64,000 nt of DNA from Reyranella soli (GCF_007992495.1 NZ_BKAJ01000065.1:46750-110749); one strand, 5' to 3'; positions 42,187 to 52,516 are shown, numbered from the stretch's first letter. Notes: generated by a model not told the origin, from the letters alone. Numbers and translations: made by a program.

Positions 42187-44060
42187 CTGGTGCATCTCCG
42201 TTTGTATTCCTGAACCGTTACTCTACCCCATAGGGCCTGTTTGCGACCACGCGCATCGTCTTCAGCGTCAGCGTAAGAACGCGGCGCATCGCATGAAGCG
42301 AGCACCAGGCCGTTCTTCACCAACTGCAGAGCAAGGTCGACGCGGTCGGTATCGGGAATGTCGTTCAGCGGCTGCTTGGCATTGAGCTGGGTGATCAGGC
42401 AGCGATAGAGCGGCGTGCCGTCGGTCAACCGGTCGGTCTGCCGGCAGTGCAGGTCACGCGGCTGGGCGGCCAGCGCCTGGGCGGCGACCGCGTGCAGGTC
42501 CGGATCGTTGACGACGTCGACGCCCTGCAGGCGGACCTCATCCGGGCGACCCTTGATGCCGATCACCATCAGCGTCTTGCCGAAATGATCGAAGGCGCCT
42601 GACACGAACTCGACGGCCTTGCGGGCGTCCTCGACTGCCTTGCGGCGTGCCTCGGCCTCCTCGTCGGCCTTGCGCTTGGCCTCCTCCTCGGCCTTCTTCT
42701 GGGCGGCCATCTCGGCCTCCAGCTTGCGCCGGGTCTCTTCCTCGAATTGCTTCTTGGCCGCGGCCTCGGCCGCCTGCTGGCGCTCGCGCGCAGCGGCGAT
42801 CTCGGCAGCTTTCTGGCGCTCCGCCTCGTCCTTCTGGCGCTGCTCATTCTCAGCGCGCAGCTTGGCTGATTCCTCCTCCGCCTTGAGGCGACGCGCCTCG
42901 GCCTCCTCGGCCGCCTGGCGCGCCTTGACGGTCTCCGGATCAGGACCGCGCATGGCGTAGTAGTAGCCGCCACCGCCCAGGAGAACGAGCAAGACAGCCG
43001 CCAGCGCGAGCCACAGGCCGGTCCGGCTGGTCCGGCCGGACGTGCCGGGCGCCTCGGGCGTCGGCAGGGTGGAGACATGCCGTACTTGCGGTGGTGGCAG
43101 CGACGGCGGCGCGCCGATGGCGACCGTGGAATCGGCTGCCGGCGCCTCGGCCATGGCGAGGATCGGCCGCCAACCGGCGATGCTCTGCGGCCGGTCGCTC
43201 GCCACCACGGCAAGGCCCGCATCGACGCCAGCCAGCACGCCCGGCGGGAATCCGGTCAGCTTCATCTGCGACAGCGGTTCGTACGTGTCGCTCAGCATGC
43301 GATCGAAGGCGCCGGGCGGCCTCTTGCCGGCAATGGCGTGATAGAGCGTGGCCGACAGGCCGTAGATGTCCGTCCACGGTCCCTGCTTGGCCGAGGTCAT
43401 CTGCTCGGCGGCGGCATAGCCCGGGGTGAAGATGGCCGTGAGCGCCGTGCTGCGTCCGGCCATCGCCGCGCGCGAGGCGCCGAAGTCGATCAGCGTCGGA
43501 TTGCCGGGCGCATCGAGCAGGATATTGGCGGGCTTGATGTCGCGATGCAGGAAGCCCGCATTGTGCACCTGCTCCAGGCCGTCGAGCAGCGGCCACAGGA
43601 TGCGGTCGACTGCTTCAGCCGAGAGCTTGCCGTTCTTGGCGATGCGGTCCTCGAGCGTCTCGCCGCTCAGGAGCTCCATCACGATGTAGGCGGTGCCGTT
43701 GGCCTCGAGGTAGTCGAAGACGTGAACGATCGCCGTCGCGCGATGCAGGCTCGCCAGCGTGCGGCCCTCGGTGACGAAGCGATCGCGGCCCCAACCAAAA
43801 TCGTCGGCCATCTTGGTGCTGCGCGGCAGCACGGTCGTGCCGTCCTGGCGGATGGCCAGAGCGGACGGCAGGTATTCCTTGATCGCCACCTCGCGGCCGA
43901 GCTGCACGTCTCGCGCGCGGTAGGTGATGCCGAAGCCGCCCTGTCCCAGCACCGAGACGATCTCGTAACGGCCGATCGTCTGTCCCGGCTGCAGGGCCTC
44001 GTAGTCGACCTCGGGAACGACGTCCGTCGGTTGGCCGGTTATGTGTGTCGGCTCGCTCAT
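42183..44060 (-). CDS. Membrane-spanning Ser/Thr protein kinase with SNase-like C-terminal domain
   Basis: 625 residues. Kinase domain at 32-300: GQGGFGITY, VAIKEYLP (K61), FLHRDIKPANILL (D174), LIDFGAS. Transmembrane helix about 348-370, long Glu/Ala/Lys coiled coil 375-483, then a C-terminal domain (485-622) with staphylococcal-nuclease-like features: EVRLQGVDVVND, VDLALQLVKNGLVLAS and YADAEDDARGRKQALWG. Catalytic positions seem poorly kept (no PE after the GVD strand and no clear GR), so it may be a binding module outside the membrane. It lies 6 nt after the cyclase-FHA gene. Confidence 0.9.
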   Translation of the reverse strand: MSEPTHITGQPTDVVPEVDYEALQPGQTIGRYEIVSVLGQGGFGITYRARDVQLGREVAIKEYLPSALAIRQDGTTVLPRSTKMADDFGWGRDRFVTEGRTLASLHRATAIVHVFDYLEANGTAYIVMELLSGETLEDRIAKNGKLSAEAVDRILWPLLDGLEQVHNAGFLHRDIKPANILLDAPGNPTLIDFGASRAAMAGRSTALTAIFTPGYAAAEQMTSAKQGPWTDIYGLSATLYHAIAGKRPPGAFDRMLSDTYEPLSQMKLTGFPPGVLAGVDAGLAVVASDRPQSIAGWRPILAMAEAPAADSTVAIGAPPSLPPPQVRHVSTLPTPEAPGTSGRTSRTGLWLALAAVLLVLLGGGGYYYAMRGPDPETVKARQAAEEAEARRLKAEEESAKLRAENEQRQKDEAERQKAAEIAAARERQQAAEAAAKKQFEEETRRKLEAEMAAQKKAEEEAKRKADEEAEARRKAVEDARKAVEFVSGAFDHFGKTLMVIGIKGRPDEVRLQGVDVVNDPDLHAVAAQALAAQPRDLHCRQTDRLTDGTPLYRCLITQLNAKQPLNDIPDTDRVDLALQLVKNGLVLASCDAPRSYADAEDDARGRKQALWGRVTVQEYKRRCTR

Positions 44061-44066
44061 GATTCG

Positions 44067-44972
44067 CTACAGATGGCGCAGCATCATGTCGACATCGCCG
44101 ATGCGCAGCTTGGTGCCCACATGCAGCGACACGGGTTCGCCGGCCTTCAGCGCCTGCTCGCCCACCTTGGTGCCGTTGGTCGAGCCGAGATCCTCGACCT
44201 GCAGCGCTTCACCCGCCACACGCAGCCGGGCATGCCGGCGCGACACGGTCGGATGGGCGAGGACGAAGTCGCACTGGTCGGCGGCGCGGCCGATCACCAT
44301 GCCGTCCGAGCGGCTCATCAGCTTCTCGAGCGTGACCTCGAAACTGTGCTTGGTCTTGGCCGAATCGGTGCCTTCGAAGCGCAAGGTGATCTGCGGCACC
44401 ATGCGCGTCGTGGTGTTGGCCAGCGCGGCCGTGTTGGCCGGCACGGCCGTCTTGGTGTGGTGGACGTGGAAGATCTGCACCGTGCGGCTGACATTCTTCA
44501 GCGATTGCTCGCCGCCGTCGACGAAGGCGTATTCGACGCGCAGCTCGACCAGGTCGCGCACGGCGCGCGACACGGCGATGCCGCCGGGCTCCGCCATCGC
44601 CTGGATACGGGCGGCCAGGTTCACACCGTCGCCGAAGATGTTCTGGTCCTCGTCGTCGACGATGACCTCGCCGAGGTGCACGCCGATGCGGAAGTTCATC
44701 CGCTGCTCGGGCTCGATCGTGTCGTTGAACTTCGCCATGCGCTCCTGGATGTCGAGCGCGGCGCTGACGGCGGTCACGGCCGAGCCGAACTCGGCCAGCA
44801 TGGCATCACCCGCCGTGCCGACCAGGCGGCCGTTCGACGCCTGGATCGCCGGCCGCCAGACCTCGATCTGGGCCGTCTTCAGATGCCGGAAGGTGCGCGT
44901 CTCCGAGCCCTCCATCATACGGGTAAAGCCCGCGATGTCGGCATGGACGATGGCGGCTAGGCGTCGTTGCAT
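44067..44972 (-). CDS. Adenylate/guanylate cyclase-FHA domain fusion
   Basis: 301 residues. Class III cyclase catalytic domain at about 1-170: HADIAGFTRMM (metal D12), GTAGDAMLAEFG (metal D56), FRIGVHLGEVI and GDGVNLAARIQ (transition-state N118/R122). FHA domain at about 225-298: VIGRAADQCDFVLAHPTVSRRHARL and LEDLGSTNGT-type motif (DLGSTNGTKV). The FHA part would read phosphothreonine made by the kinases next to it, linking phosphorylation to cyclic nucleotide output. This link is inferred from domains and the 6-nt spacing to the kinase gene. Confidence 0.92.
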   Translation of the reverse strand: MQRRLAAIVHADIAGFTRMMEGSETRTFRHLKTAQIEVWRPAIQASNGRLVGTAGDAMLAEFGSAVTAVSAALDIQERMAKFNDTIEPEQRMNFRIGVHLGEVIVDDEDQNIFGDGVNLAARIQAMAEPGGIAVSRAVRDLVELRVEYAFVDGGEQSLKNVSRTVQIFHVHHTKTAVPANTAALANTTTRMVPQITLRFEGTDSAKTKHSFEVTLEKLMSRSDGMVIGRAADQCDFVLAHPTVSRRHARLRVAGEALQVEDLGSTNGTKVGEQALKAGEPVSLHVGTKLRIGDVDMMLRHL

Positions 44973-44978
44973 GATCGA

Positions 44979-45752
44979 TCAGCGGCCCTTGAAGTCAGGC
45001 TGCCGCCGCTCTCGCAGCGCAGCCAGACCTTCGCGGAGGTCTTCGGAGGTGGCGCACTCGCGCATGTTCTGGCGGATTGCCGGGATGTCGGGTTCAGCCT
45101 GGGCAAACTGCTCGATGGCACGCTTCATGTTCACCATGGAAAGCGGCGCCAACGTGGCAAGCCGGTTGGATATCTCGTCGATTTTTCCCTTGAACTCGCT
45201 TCGTTCCACCAACCAGTCCAGGTAACCCACAGCCAGCAGGTCGGCGTCGCCAAAATTCTCCGACAGCAGGAAGGCGCGCTTGGCAAAGCTCGGGCTGACC
45301 TTCTGGGTATAGCGGCGCAGTCCGCTCGGATAGTAGTGCAGGCCAAAGCGCGCCGCCGGCATGAAGAACTTCATGCCCTTGACGCCGAGGCGGAAGTCGC
45401 AGGCCAGCGCCATGTCGGTCGCCCCGCCATAGACGCCGCCGTTCAGGGCGCACAGGGTCGGCATGCGCATCGCCTCGATGCGGTCCATGACGTTCTCGAA
45501 GGCCGAGTCCTTGTGGGCGGTCTGCTTCTGGCTGCTGGCCGGGATCGAGCCGAGATCGTAGCCCGAGCAGAAAGTCTTATCGCCCGCCCCGGTGATCACC
45601 GTGACGCGCACGTCGGGGTTGGCATCGGCCGTCTCGACCGCCGCCATCAGAAGGTCGAGCCCCTCCGGATCGAGGCGATTGTGCTTGGCTGGATCGTTCA
45701 GCGTGATGGTGGCCCGCGGGCCGTCGATGGCGAGAAGAACGGTGTCGGACAT
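44979..45752 (-). CDS. Enoyl-CoA hydratase/isomerase family protein
   Basis: 257 residues, crotonase fold: ATITLNDPAKHNRLDPEG, TGAGDKTFCSGYDLGSI, ALNGGVYGGATDMALACDFR (oxyanion hole) and FFMPAARFGLHYYPSGLRRY. The usual second Glu region reads PAARFGLHYYP, so the reaction may not be simple hydration. The start at 45752 is the first Met of the conserved region. It precedes the cyclase-FHA gene by 6 nt, putting a metabolic gene in front of the signalling group, and is divergent from acyl-CoA dehydrogenase. Confidence 0.9.
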   Translation of the reverse strand: MSDTVLLAIDGPRATITLNDPAKHNRLDPEGLDLLMAAVETADANPDVRVTVITGAGDKTFCSGYDLGSIPASSQKQTAHKDSAFENVMDRIEAMRMPTLCALNGGVYGGATDMALACDFRLGVKGMKFFMPAARFGLHYYPSGLRRYTQKVSPSFAKRAFLLSENFGDADLLAVGYLDWLVERSEFKGKIDEISNRLATLAPLSMVNMKRAIEQFAQAEPDIPAIRQNMRECATSEDLREGLAALRERRQPDFKGR

Positions 45753-45774
45753 GATGCCTGGAAAATACCTGAGC

Positions 45775-45793
45775 CGGTCGCCAAAAGCGACCG
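45775..45793. promoter_or_regulatory. Perfect inverted repeat between divergent hydratase and dehydrogenase genes
   Basis: CGGTCGC (45775-45781), loop CAAAA, GCGACCG (45787-45793), in the 73-bp gap between the divergent starts at 45752 and 45826. Its central place suggests an operator shared by both genes, for example for a TetR/FadR-type regulator; none is encoded nearby. Confidence 0.4.
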
Positions 45794-45825
45794 AGCGCGG
45801 CATATTGCGGCCCGGAGGAAAGCAG

Positions 45826-47612
<1,787 letters not shown>

Positions 47613-47616
<4 letters not shown>

Positions 47617-48857
47617 GCGCTGGTCTGATCGAGCTGCCGGCGGACGAGGCGGAGGCCTTCGCCCGCCGGTTCGACCTCGCCAGTCTCGAACGTGCCTTCC
47701 TCGACGATCCCTTCCCCTACTATCACGCGCTGCGCCGGTTCGCGCCGCTGAAGCGCCTGCCCGACGGCAGCGTGTTCCTGTCGCGCTATGCCGACGTCGC
47801 GGTCTGCTATCGAGACCCAGTGATGCGGTCCGACAAGAAAGCCGAGTTCGGTCCCAAGTTCGGCGTCGGCACGCCCCTCTACAGGCATCACACCACGAGC
47901 CTGGTGTTCAACGACCCGCCCTTGCACACGCGCGTGCGCAAGCTTTTGGCCGCGGCCTTCACGCCACGCGCGCTGGCGGCCCTGCAGCCGCGCATCGAGG
48001 CCGTGGTCGACGGGCTGCTGGCCGAGCATGCCGACAAGGGCCGCATGGACCTGATCGAGGACTTCGCCTTCCGGCTGCCCGTCGAGGTGATCTGCGACAT
48101 GCTGGGCGTGCGGTCGGGCGAACGGGCGCCGTTCCGGCGCTATTCGCTCGCCATCCTCGGAGCGCTCGAACCGGTGGCCGGACCCGAGCGCCAGGCGGCG
48201 GGCAATGCCGCCGTCGCCGAGTTCTCGGCCTACCTCGACGATCTCGTCGCCGAGCGGCGCAAGCGGCCGGCCGACGACCGCGATGTGCTGGGCACGCTGA
48301 TCCACGGCGAGGTCGACAGCGAGCGGCTGACGCATGACGAGCTGGTGCAGAACTGCATCTTCCTGCTGAACGCCGGCCACGAGACCACGACCAACCTGAT
48401 CGGCAACACGATCGATGCCCTGCTGCGCTTTCCCGATGAGCTGCGGCGATTGCAGGAGAACCCGGCGCTGCTCAAGAGCTGCGTCGAGGAAGGGCTGCGC
48501 TTCGAGAGCTCCAACCAGCTCGGCAATCGCCGCCTCGCCTCCGACCTCGAAATCGGCGGCGAAAAGCTTGCCGCCGGCACCTACATCCATATCGGCATTG
48601 GCGCCGCCAACCGAGATCCGGCGCAGTTCGCCGAACCCGACCGTTTCGACGCCGGCCGCGAGCCCAACCGCCACTTCGCCTTCGGCTCGGGGGTGCACAT
48701 GTGCCTGGGCGCCGTGCTGGCGCGCATGGAGGGCACGATCGCCATCGGCCGGCTGGTCGACCGCTTCGACGGTCTTCACCGTGACGGCACGCCCGAGCGC
48801 GGCGGCCGCGCCCGCTTCCGCGGCTTCAACCGCTATCCCATCGCCTGGGACGCGTGA
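47613..48857 (+). CDS. Cytochrome P450, apparent CTG start
   Basis: 414 residues, usual bacterial P450 length. I-helix NAGHETTTN (253-261), ExxR motif E293-GL-R296, and heme loop FAFGSGVHMCLGA with C364. It would need separate ferredoxin partners, not seen here. No ATG, GTG or TTG lies in frame before residue 53, yet conserved N-terminal sequence (FDLASLERAFLDDPFPYYHAL) begins earlier. CTG at 47613 has GGAGG 7 nt upstream and overlaps the acyl-CoA dehydrogenase stop as CTGA, the same layout as ATGA or GTGA couplings. The start is thus probably CTG. Confidence 0.93.
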
Positions 48858-48882
48858 TGCTCGTTTTCCCGGGTGCGCCAGC

Positions 48883-49476
48883 ATGACTTCCGGTCAATCA
48901 AGGCACTTTGGCCGCCGGCTGGCAGCCGCCTTCGGAAACGGTCGTCGCGCCTGCGGACGGGCGATGAATCACTGGCCGGTGAGGCTTCTCGTCGTGCTCA
49001 CGGGCATCGTGGTGTCCGATGCCACCGTTCATTGGACGGCCACCCACCATACGATCCATGACTACTATCTGACCATCAAGGAGCACAACATATTCGGGGA
49101 GCTTTGCCGGATCTCACTCTGGTTCCTTCGTGGCATCTTCATTGCAATCTTCTTTGCAAGATACCTTCCTCGGATGATCGTGATTTTTCTCCTGGTATTT
49201 TCCTGTGCTTCCTATGCGATTTTCCTGATGGGCCACTTTCCAGCTTTCCACGCGGAGCTGCGGGGGTATCGGGACGTTGTTGCAGCTGCCCCGGTCTTCA
49301 TCCTGGTGAACTTGCCGGTGGGATACATTGCCATCGATTACGGATTGCTGCCCCTGAAAATCTATTCTCCCTTGGTTCTTCTGATTTCTTTTTTTCTACG
49401 CCACGTCATTTCCATACTGATCATATCGTTCCTTTACGAACTCGCCTTCGGCGCCCGTAAAACTCGGCCGAGCTAG
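48883..49476 (+). CDS. Hypothetical membrane protein, lower GC than surroundings
   Basis: 197 residues, not recognised. Four or five hydrophobic segments (VRLLVVLTGIVVSDATVHW, FLRGIFIAIFFARYL, MIVIFLLVFSCASYAIFLMG, VFILVNLPVGYIAIDY, VLLISFFLRHVISILIISF). The second half of the gene is visibly AT-richer, with runs such as TTTTTTT, unlike its neighbours, suggesting recent acquisition or relaxed codon use. The start could be ATG at 48883 or at 48964; neither has a strong ribosome-binding site. Confidence 0.7.
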   Translation: MTSGQSRHFGRRLAAAFGNGRRACGRAMNHWPVRLLVVLTGIVVSDATVHWTATHHTIHDYYLTIKEHNIFGELCRISLWFLRGIFIAIFFARYLPRMIVIFLLVFSCASYAIFLMGHFPAFHAELRGYRDVVAAAPVFILVNLPVGYIAIDYGLLPLKIYSPLVLLISFFLRHVISILIISFLYELAFGARKTRPS

Positions 49477-49958
49477 AACACCTTCGCCATATGGACGCGC
49501 ATGTGCGCATCCAGGCCGTGGTCGGGTGGGCGACGGTCCACGATCTCGAAGCCGTGCCGCCGGTAGAGGCGAATGTTGGCCTCGGCCATCTCGGCGGTCT
49601 CGAGCGTCAGGCCGCCAAGGCCGCGCGATCGGGCCAGCTCATCGATCCGCGCCAGCAGCCAGCTGCCGACGCCGGTGCCCTGTCGGGGCGGATCGACGGC
49701 GATCTGGTCGATGTAGAGCGCGTTCTCCTGCGGTTTCGTCCTGACGGCGCCGACGATCTGCTCGCCGTCCAAAGCGACATAGACGTCGCCGCGCTCGAGT
49801 TCCGCCACAAATCGCGCCAACGCTTCGGCAAACCCAGCAGATCCGGCGGTAGGCCACTCGCGCCCCAGGGCGCGGACATAGGGCGTGAAGGCCGCGCGTA
49901 TGACACGCCCGACCTCTTCGCTCTCGGACAGCATCGCCGTTCTGAAGGTCAGCATCAT
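49473..49958 (-). CDS. GNAT-family N-acetyltransferase
   Basis: 161 residues. Acetyl-CoA-binding motif A: LYIDQIAVDPPRQGTGVGSW (Q/RxxGxG as RQGTGVG), followed by LTLETAEMAEANIRLYRRHG and FEIVDRRPPDHGLDAHMRVH. The substrate is unknown. Its stop overlaps the stop of the membrane protein gene by 4 bases on the opposite strand. It lies just downstream of the ribosomal operon terminator. Confidence 0.9.
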   Translation of the reverse strand: MMLTFRTAMLSESEEVGRVIRAAFTPYVRALGREWPTAGSAGFAEALARFVAELERGDVYVALDGEQIVGAVRTKPQENALYIDQIAVDPPRQGTGVGSWLLARIDELARSRGLGGLTLETAEMAEANIRLYRRHGFEIVDRRPPDHGLDAHMRVHMAKVF

Positions 49959-49971
49959 GGACGCAGACTAC

Positions 49972-50005
49972 CAAACAAAACGCCCGCCGGCGCGGCCGGC
50001 GGGCG
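49972..50005 (-). terminator. Intrinsic terminator of the ribosomal protein operon
   Basis: Perfect 11-bp GC stem (49981-49991 and 49995-50005) with a 3-base loop; read on the minus strand it is followed by TTTTGTTTG. It lies 25 bp after the rplQ stop and is the clearest factor-independent terminator of the window. Confidence 0.9.
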
Positions 50006-50030
50006 TGTCGTGCAATCCGTGGAAAGAGGC

Positions 50031-50453
50031 TTACGCCGCTTCCTGCTGCTCGGCCTGCTCGGCCGACGGACCGGAGTCCTGGCCCTTGGCGGCGGTGTCG
50101 CGCTCGACGAACTCGATCACGGCCATCGGCGCGGCGTCGCCGAAGCGGAAGCCCGCCTTCAGCACACGCAGGTAGCCGCCGGAGCGCTTGGCGTAGCGCG
50201 GGCCCAGCGTGGTGAACAGCTTGTCGGCGATATAGGGATCGCGCAGGAAGCCGATCGCCTGGCGGCGGGCGTGCAGGCCGCCCCGCTTGCCGAGCGTGAC
50301 CAGCTTCTCGACGATCGGACGCAGGTCCTTCGCCTTGTGCAGCGTGGTCGTGATCTGCTCGTGCTTGATGAGAGCACCGGCCAGATTCATGAACATCGCC
50401 TTGCGATGCTCCGCCGTGCGGTGGAACTTCCGACCGCGATTGTTGTGACGCAT
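50031..50453 (-). CDS. rplQ: Large ribosomal subunit protein L17
   Basis: 140 residues. The conserved core is [40 protein letters not shown] and [20 protein letters not shown]. The C-terminal 20 residues are an Ala/Gln/Glu-rich extension ([17 protein letters not shown]) common in alphaproteobacteria. Last gene of the cluster, 21 nt after rpoA, followed by an intrinsic terminator. Confidence 0.98.
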   Translation of the reverse strand: MRHNNRGRKFHRTAEHRKAMFMNLAGALIKHEQITTTLHKAKDLRPIVEKLVTLGKRGGLHARRQAIGFLRDPYIADKLFTTLGPRYAKRSGGYLRVLKAGFRFGDAAPMAVIEFVERDTAAKGQDSGPSAEQAEQQEAA

Positions 50454-50474
50454 GACTAAATCCCTTCTGCCGGC

Positions 50475-51491
50475 CTAGTACGGCTCTTCCAGCCGCTTTG
50501 CCATCTCTTCGATGTTGTCCGGCGGCCAGCCCGGGATTTCCATGCCCAGGTGGAGGCCCATGCCGGCCAGCACTTCCTTGATCTCGTTCAGCGACTTGCG
50601 GCCGAAGTTCGGCGTGCGCAGCATCTCCGCCTCGGTCTTCTGCACCAGATCGCCGATGTAGATGATGTTGTCGTTCTTCAGGCAGTTGGCCGAACGCACC
50701 GACAGCTCGAGCTCGTCGACCTTGCGCAGCAGGTTGCGGTTGAACGGGAAGTCGTCCTGCTGCTCTTCCTTGCGGACCTCGCGCGGCTCCTCGAAGTTGA
50801 TGAAGAGCTGCAGCTGGTCCTGCAGGATGCGCGCGGCGAGCGCCACGGCATCGTCCGGACGGGTCGTCCCGTTGGTCTCGACCGTCATCGACAGCTTGTC
50901 GTAGTCGGTGACCTGGCCGACGCGGCTGTTCTCGATCTTGTAGGAGACGCGCTTGACCGGGCTGAACACCGAATCGACCGGGATCAGGCCGATCGGCGCA
51001 TCCTCTGGCCGGTTGGCCGAGGCCGGGATGTAGCCCTTGCCGGTGGCGACCATCAGCTCCATCGAGATCGAGGCGCCGTCGTCGAGCGTGCAGATCAGGT
51101 GCTTGGGATCCATGATCTGGACGTCGCCCGGCAGCTCGATCATGCCGGCCGTGACCTCTCCGGGACCAACGGCGCGCAGGTATAGACGCTGCGGGCGATC
51201 GCCCTGCATCTTCACGGCCATGGCCTTGATGTTGAGCACGATGTCGACCACGTCCTCGCGGACGCCGGGAATCGACGAAAACTCATGCAGCACGTTGTCG
51301 ATCTTGATCGACGTGACGGCCGCACCCTGCAGCGAGGAGAGCAACACGCGACGCAGCGCGTTGCCGAGCGTGAGACCGAAGCCGCGCTCGAGCGGCTCGG
51401 CGACGATGGTCGCGGTACGACCTGAATCGACGCCGGCTTCGGTGACAAGCTTCTCCGGCTTGATCAGGTCCTGCCAGTTCTTCTGAAGCAC
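50475..51491 (-). CDS. rpoA: DNA-directed RNA polymerase subunit alpha
   Basis: 338 residues. The N-terminal dimerisation/assembly domain (about 1-235) contains [20 protein letters not shown]; the C-terminal DNA/activator-binding domain (about 255-330) contains [19 protein letters not shown] and [18 protein letters not shown] with the HhH fold. The start is GTG at 51491. A 103-nt gap from rpsK holds a hairpin (51561-51583) that could adjust alpha synthesis relative to ribosomal proteins. Confidence 0.98.
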   Translation of the reverse strand: MLQKNWQDLIKPEKLVTEAGVDSGRTATIVAEPLERGFGLTLGNALRRVLLSSLQGAAVTSIKIDNVLHEFSSIPGVREDVVDIVLNIKAMAVKMQGDRPQRLYLRAVGPGEVTAGMIELPGDVQIMDPKHLICTLDDGASISMELMVATGKGYIPASANRPEDAPIGLIPVDSVFSPVKRVSYKIENSRVGQVTDYDKLSMTVETNGTTRPDDAVALAARILQDQLQLFINFEEPREVRKEEQQDDFPFNRNLLRKVDELELSVRSANCLKNDNIIYIGDLVQKTEAEMLRTPNFGRKSLNEIKEVLAGMGLHLGMEIPGWPPDNIEEMAKRLEEPY

Positions 51492-51560
51492 GTGGGCTAC
51501 CCCTCTAGACCGGTTGGTTCAGGCGCGCCCGGTGGGCACGCCGCAACGTTCTCAAAAGCG

Positions 51561-51583
51561 GGCGGCGCAAGAAGCGCGCCGCC
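51561..51583 (-). other. Hairpin in the rpsK-rpoA intergenic gap, possible attenuator
   Basis: GGCGGCGC (51561-51568) pairs with GCGCCGCC (51576-51583). On the transcript it is followed by CCGCTTTTGAG, too few U residues for a full terminator. It may be a processing or partial termination site; this is the largest gap between rpsM and rplQ. Confidence 0.35.
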
Positions 51584-51594
51584 ACGGCAAAAAC

Positions 51595-52014
51595 TCAGAC
51601 GCGACGACGCTTCGGCGGACGGCAGCCGTTATGCGGGATCGGCGTCACGTCGCGGATGGCGGTGACGGCAAGGCCGACCGCCTGCAGCGCGCGCAGCGCC
51701 GACTCGCGTCCCGAACCCGGGCCGCGCACTTCGATCTCGAGCGTGCGCATGCCGTGCTCCATGGCCTTGCGGCCGGCATTCTCGGCGGCCATCTGGGCGG
51801 CGAACGGCGTCGACTTGCGCGAGCCCTTGAAGCCCTGCTGGCCCGACGACGACCAGGCGATGGTGTTGCCCTGCGCGTCGGTGATCGTGACGATCGTGTT
51901 GTTGAACGAGGCGTTCACGTGAGCGACGCCGGCGATGATGTTCTTGCGCTCCTTGCGGCGGGGGCGCGCGCCGGAGGCGGCGCCGCCGGTCGCGGCGGCT
52001 GCAGGCTTGGCCAT
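51595..52014 (-). CDS. rpsK: Small ribosomal subunit protein S11
   Basis: 139 residues. The core is [40 protein letters not shown] and the C-terminal [16 protein letters not shown]. The first 20 residues are Ala/Gly-rich ([15 protein letters not shown]) and precede a basic stretch. It binds 16S rRNA at the platform. It starts 18 nt after rpsM. Confidence 0.98.
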   Translation of the reverse strand: MAKPAAAATGGAASGARPRRKERKNIIAGVAHVNASFNNTIVTITDAQGNTIAWSSSGQQGFKGSRKSTPFAAQMAAENAGRKAMEHGMRTLEIEVRGPGSGRESALRALQAVGLAVTAIRDVTPIPHNGCRPPKRRRV

Positions 52015-52032
52015 GATCCGGATCCCTTCGAC

Positions 52033-52410
52033 TTACTTCGTGACTTTCTTCTTGCCGGCGATCGGCTTGGCCGGGCCCTTGCGGGTGCGCGCATTGGTAT
52101 GCGTGCGCTGGCCACGGACGGGCAACCCGCGGCGGTGCCGCAGGCCGCGGTAGCAGGCGAGGTCCATCAGACGCTTGATGTTCATCGACACTTCGCGCCG
52201 CAGATCACCCTCGACCGTGTAGTCGCGGTCGATGGTCTCGCGGATGCGGATGACCTCGTCGTCGGTCAGCGTATTCACACGCCGCGACACGTCGATCCCC
52301 ACTTTCCCCAGGATCTCCTTGGCTTTCGCCTCGCCGATCCCGTGGATGTATTGCAGCCCCACCACGACGCGCTTGGCGGTGGGAATGTTCACGCCGGCTA
52401 TACGAGCCAA
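52033..52410 (-). CDS. rpsM: Small ribosomal subunit protein S13, TTG start
   Basis: 125 residues: [58 protein letters not shown] and the basic C-terminal tail. The start codon is TTG at 52410, since AAGGAG lies 8 nt upstream and the universally conserved ARIAGV follows at once. It is the first gene behind a consensus-like promoter at 52489-52516, so S13-S11-alpha-L17 can be expressed independently of the upstream genes. Confidence 0.98.
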   Translation of the reverse strand: MARIAGVNIPTAKRVVVGLQYIHGIGEAKAKEILGKVGIDVSRRVNTLTDDEVIRIRETIDRDYTVEGDLRREVSMNIKRLMDLACYRGLRHRRGLPVRGQRTHTNARTRKGPAKPIAGKKKVTK

Positions 52411-52435
52411 AGTTCCAACTCCTTCAAAGACTTAC

Positions 52436-52453
52436 GGCGCGCTAATGCGCGCC
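52436..52453 (-). other. 5' leader hairpin of rpsM
   Basis: GGCGCGC and GCGCGCC form a 7-bp stem with a 4-base loop between the promoter at 52489-52516 and the rpsM ribosome-binding site. It could be a target for ribosomal-protein feedback or simply a stabilising 5' stem. The E. coli alpha leader is regulated by S4, whose gene is not in this cluster. Confidence 0.4.
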
Positions 52454-52488
52454 CGTCACACGTTCCGCTGGCCCCGGAAAAGCGCGCG

Positions 52489-52516
52489 ATTATAGGGATG
52501 CGCGCGGCCGAGTCAA
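52489..52516 (-). promoter_or_regulatory. Sigma70-type promoter for rpsM-rpsK-rpoA-rplQ
   Basis: On the minus strand TTGACT (52516-52511) is separated by 16 nt from TATAAT (52494-52489), one mismatch from the housekeeping consensus. It lies between adk and rpsM in the only gap over 110 nt in the cluster. Transcription would begin near 52482. Confidence 0.8.
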
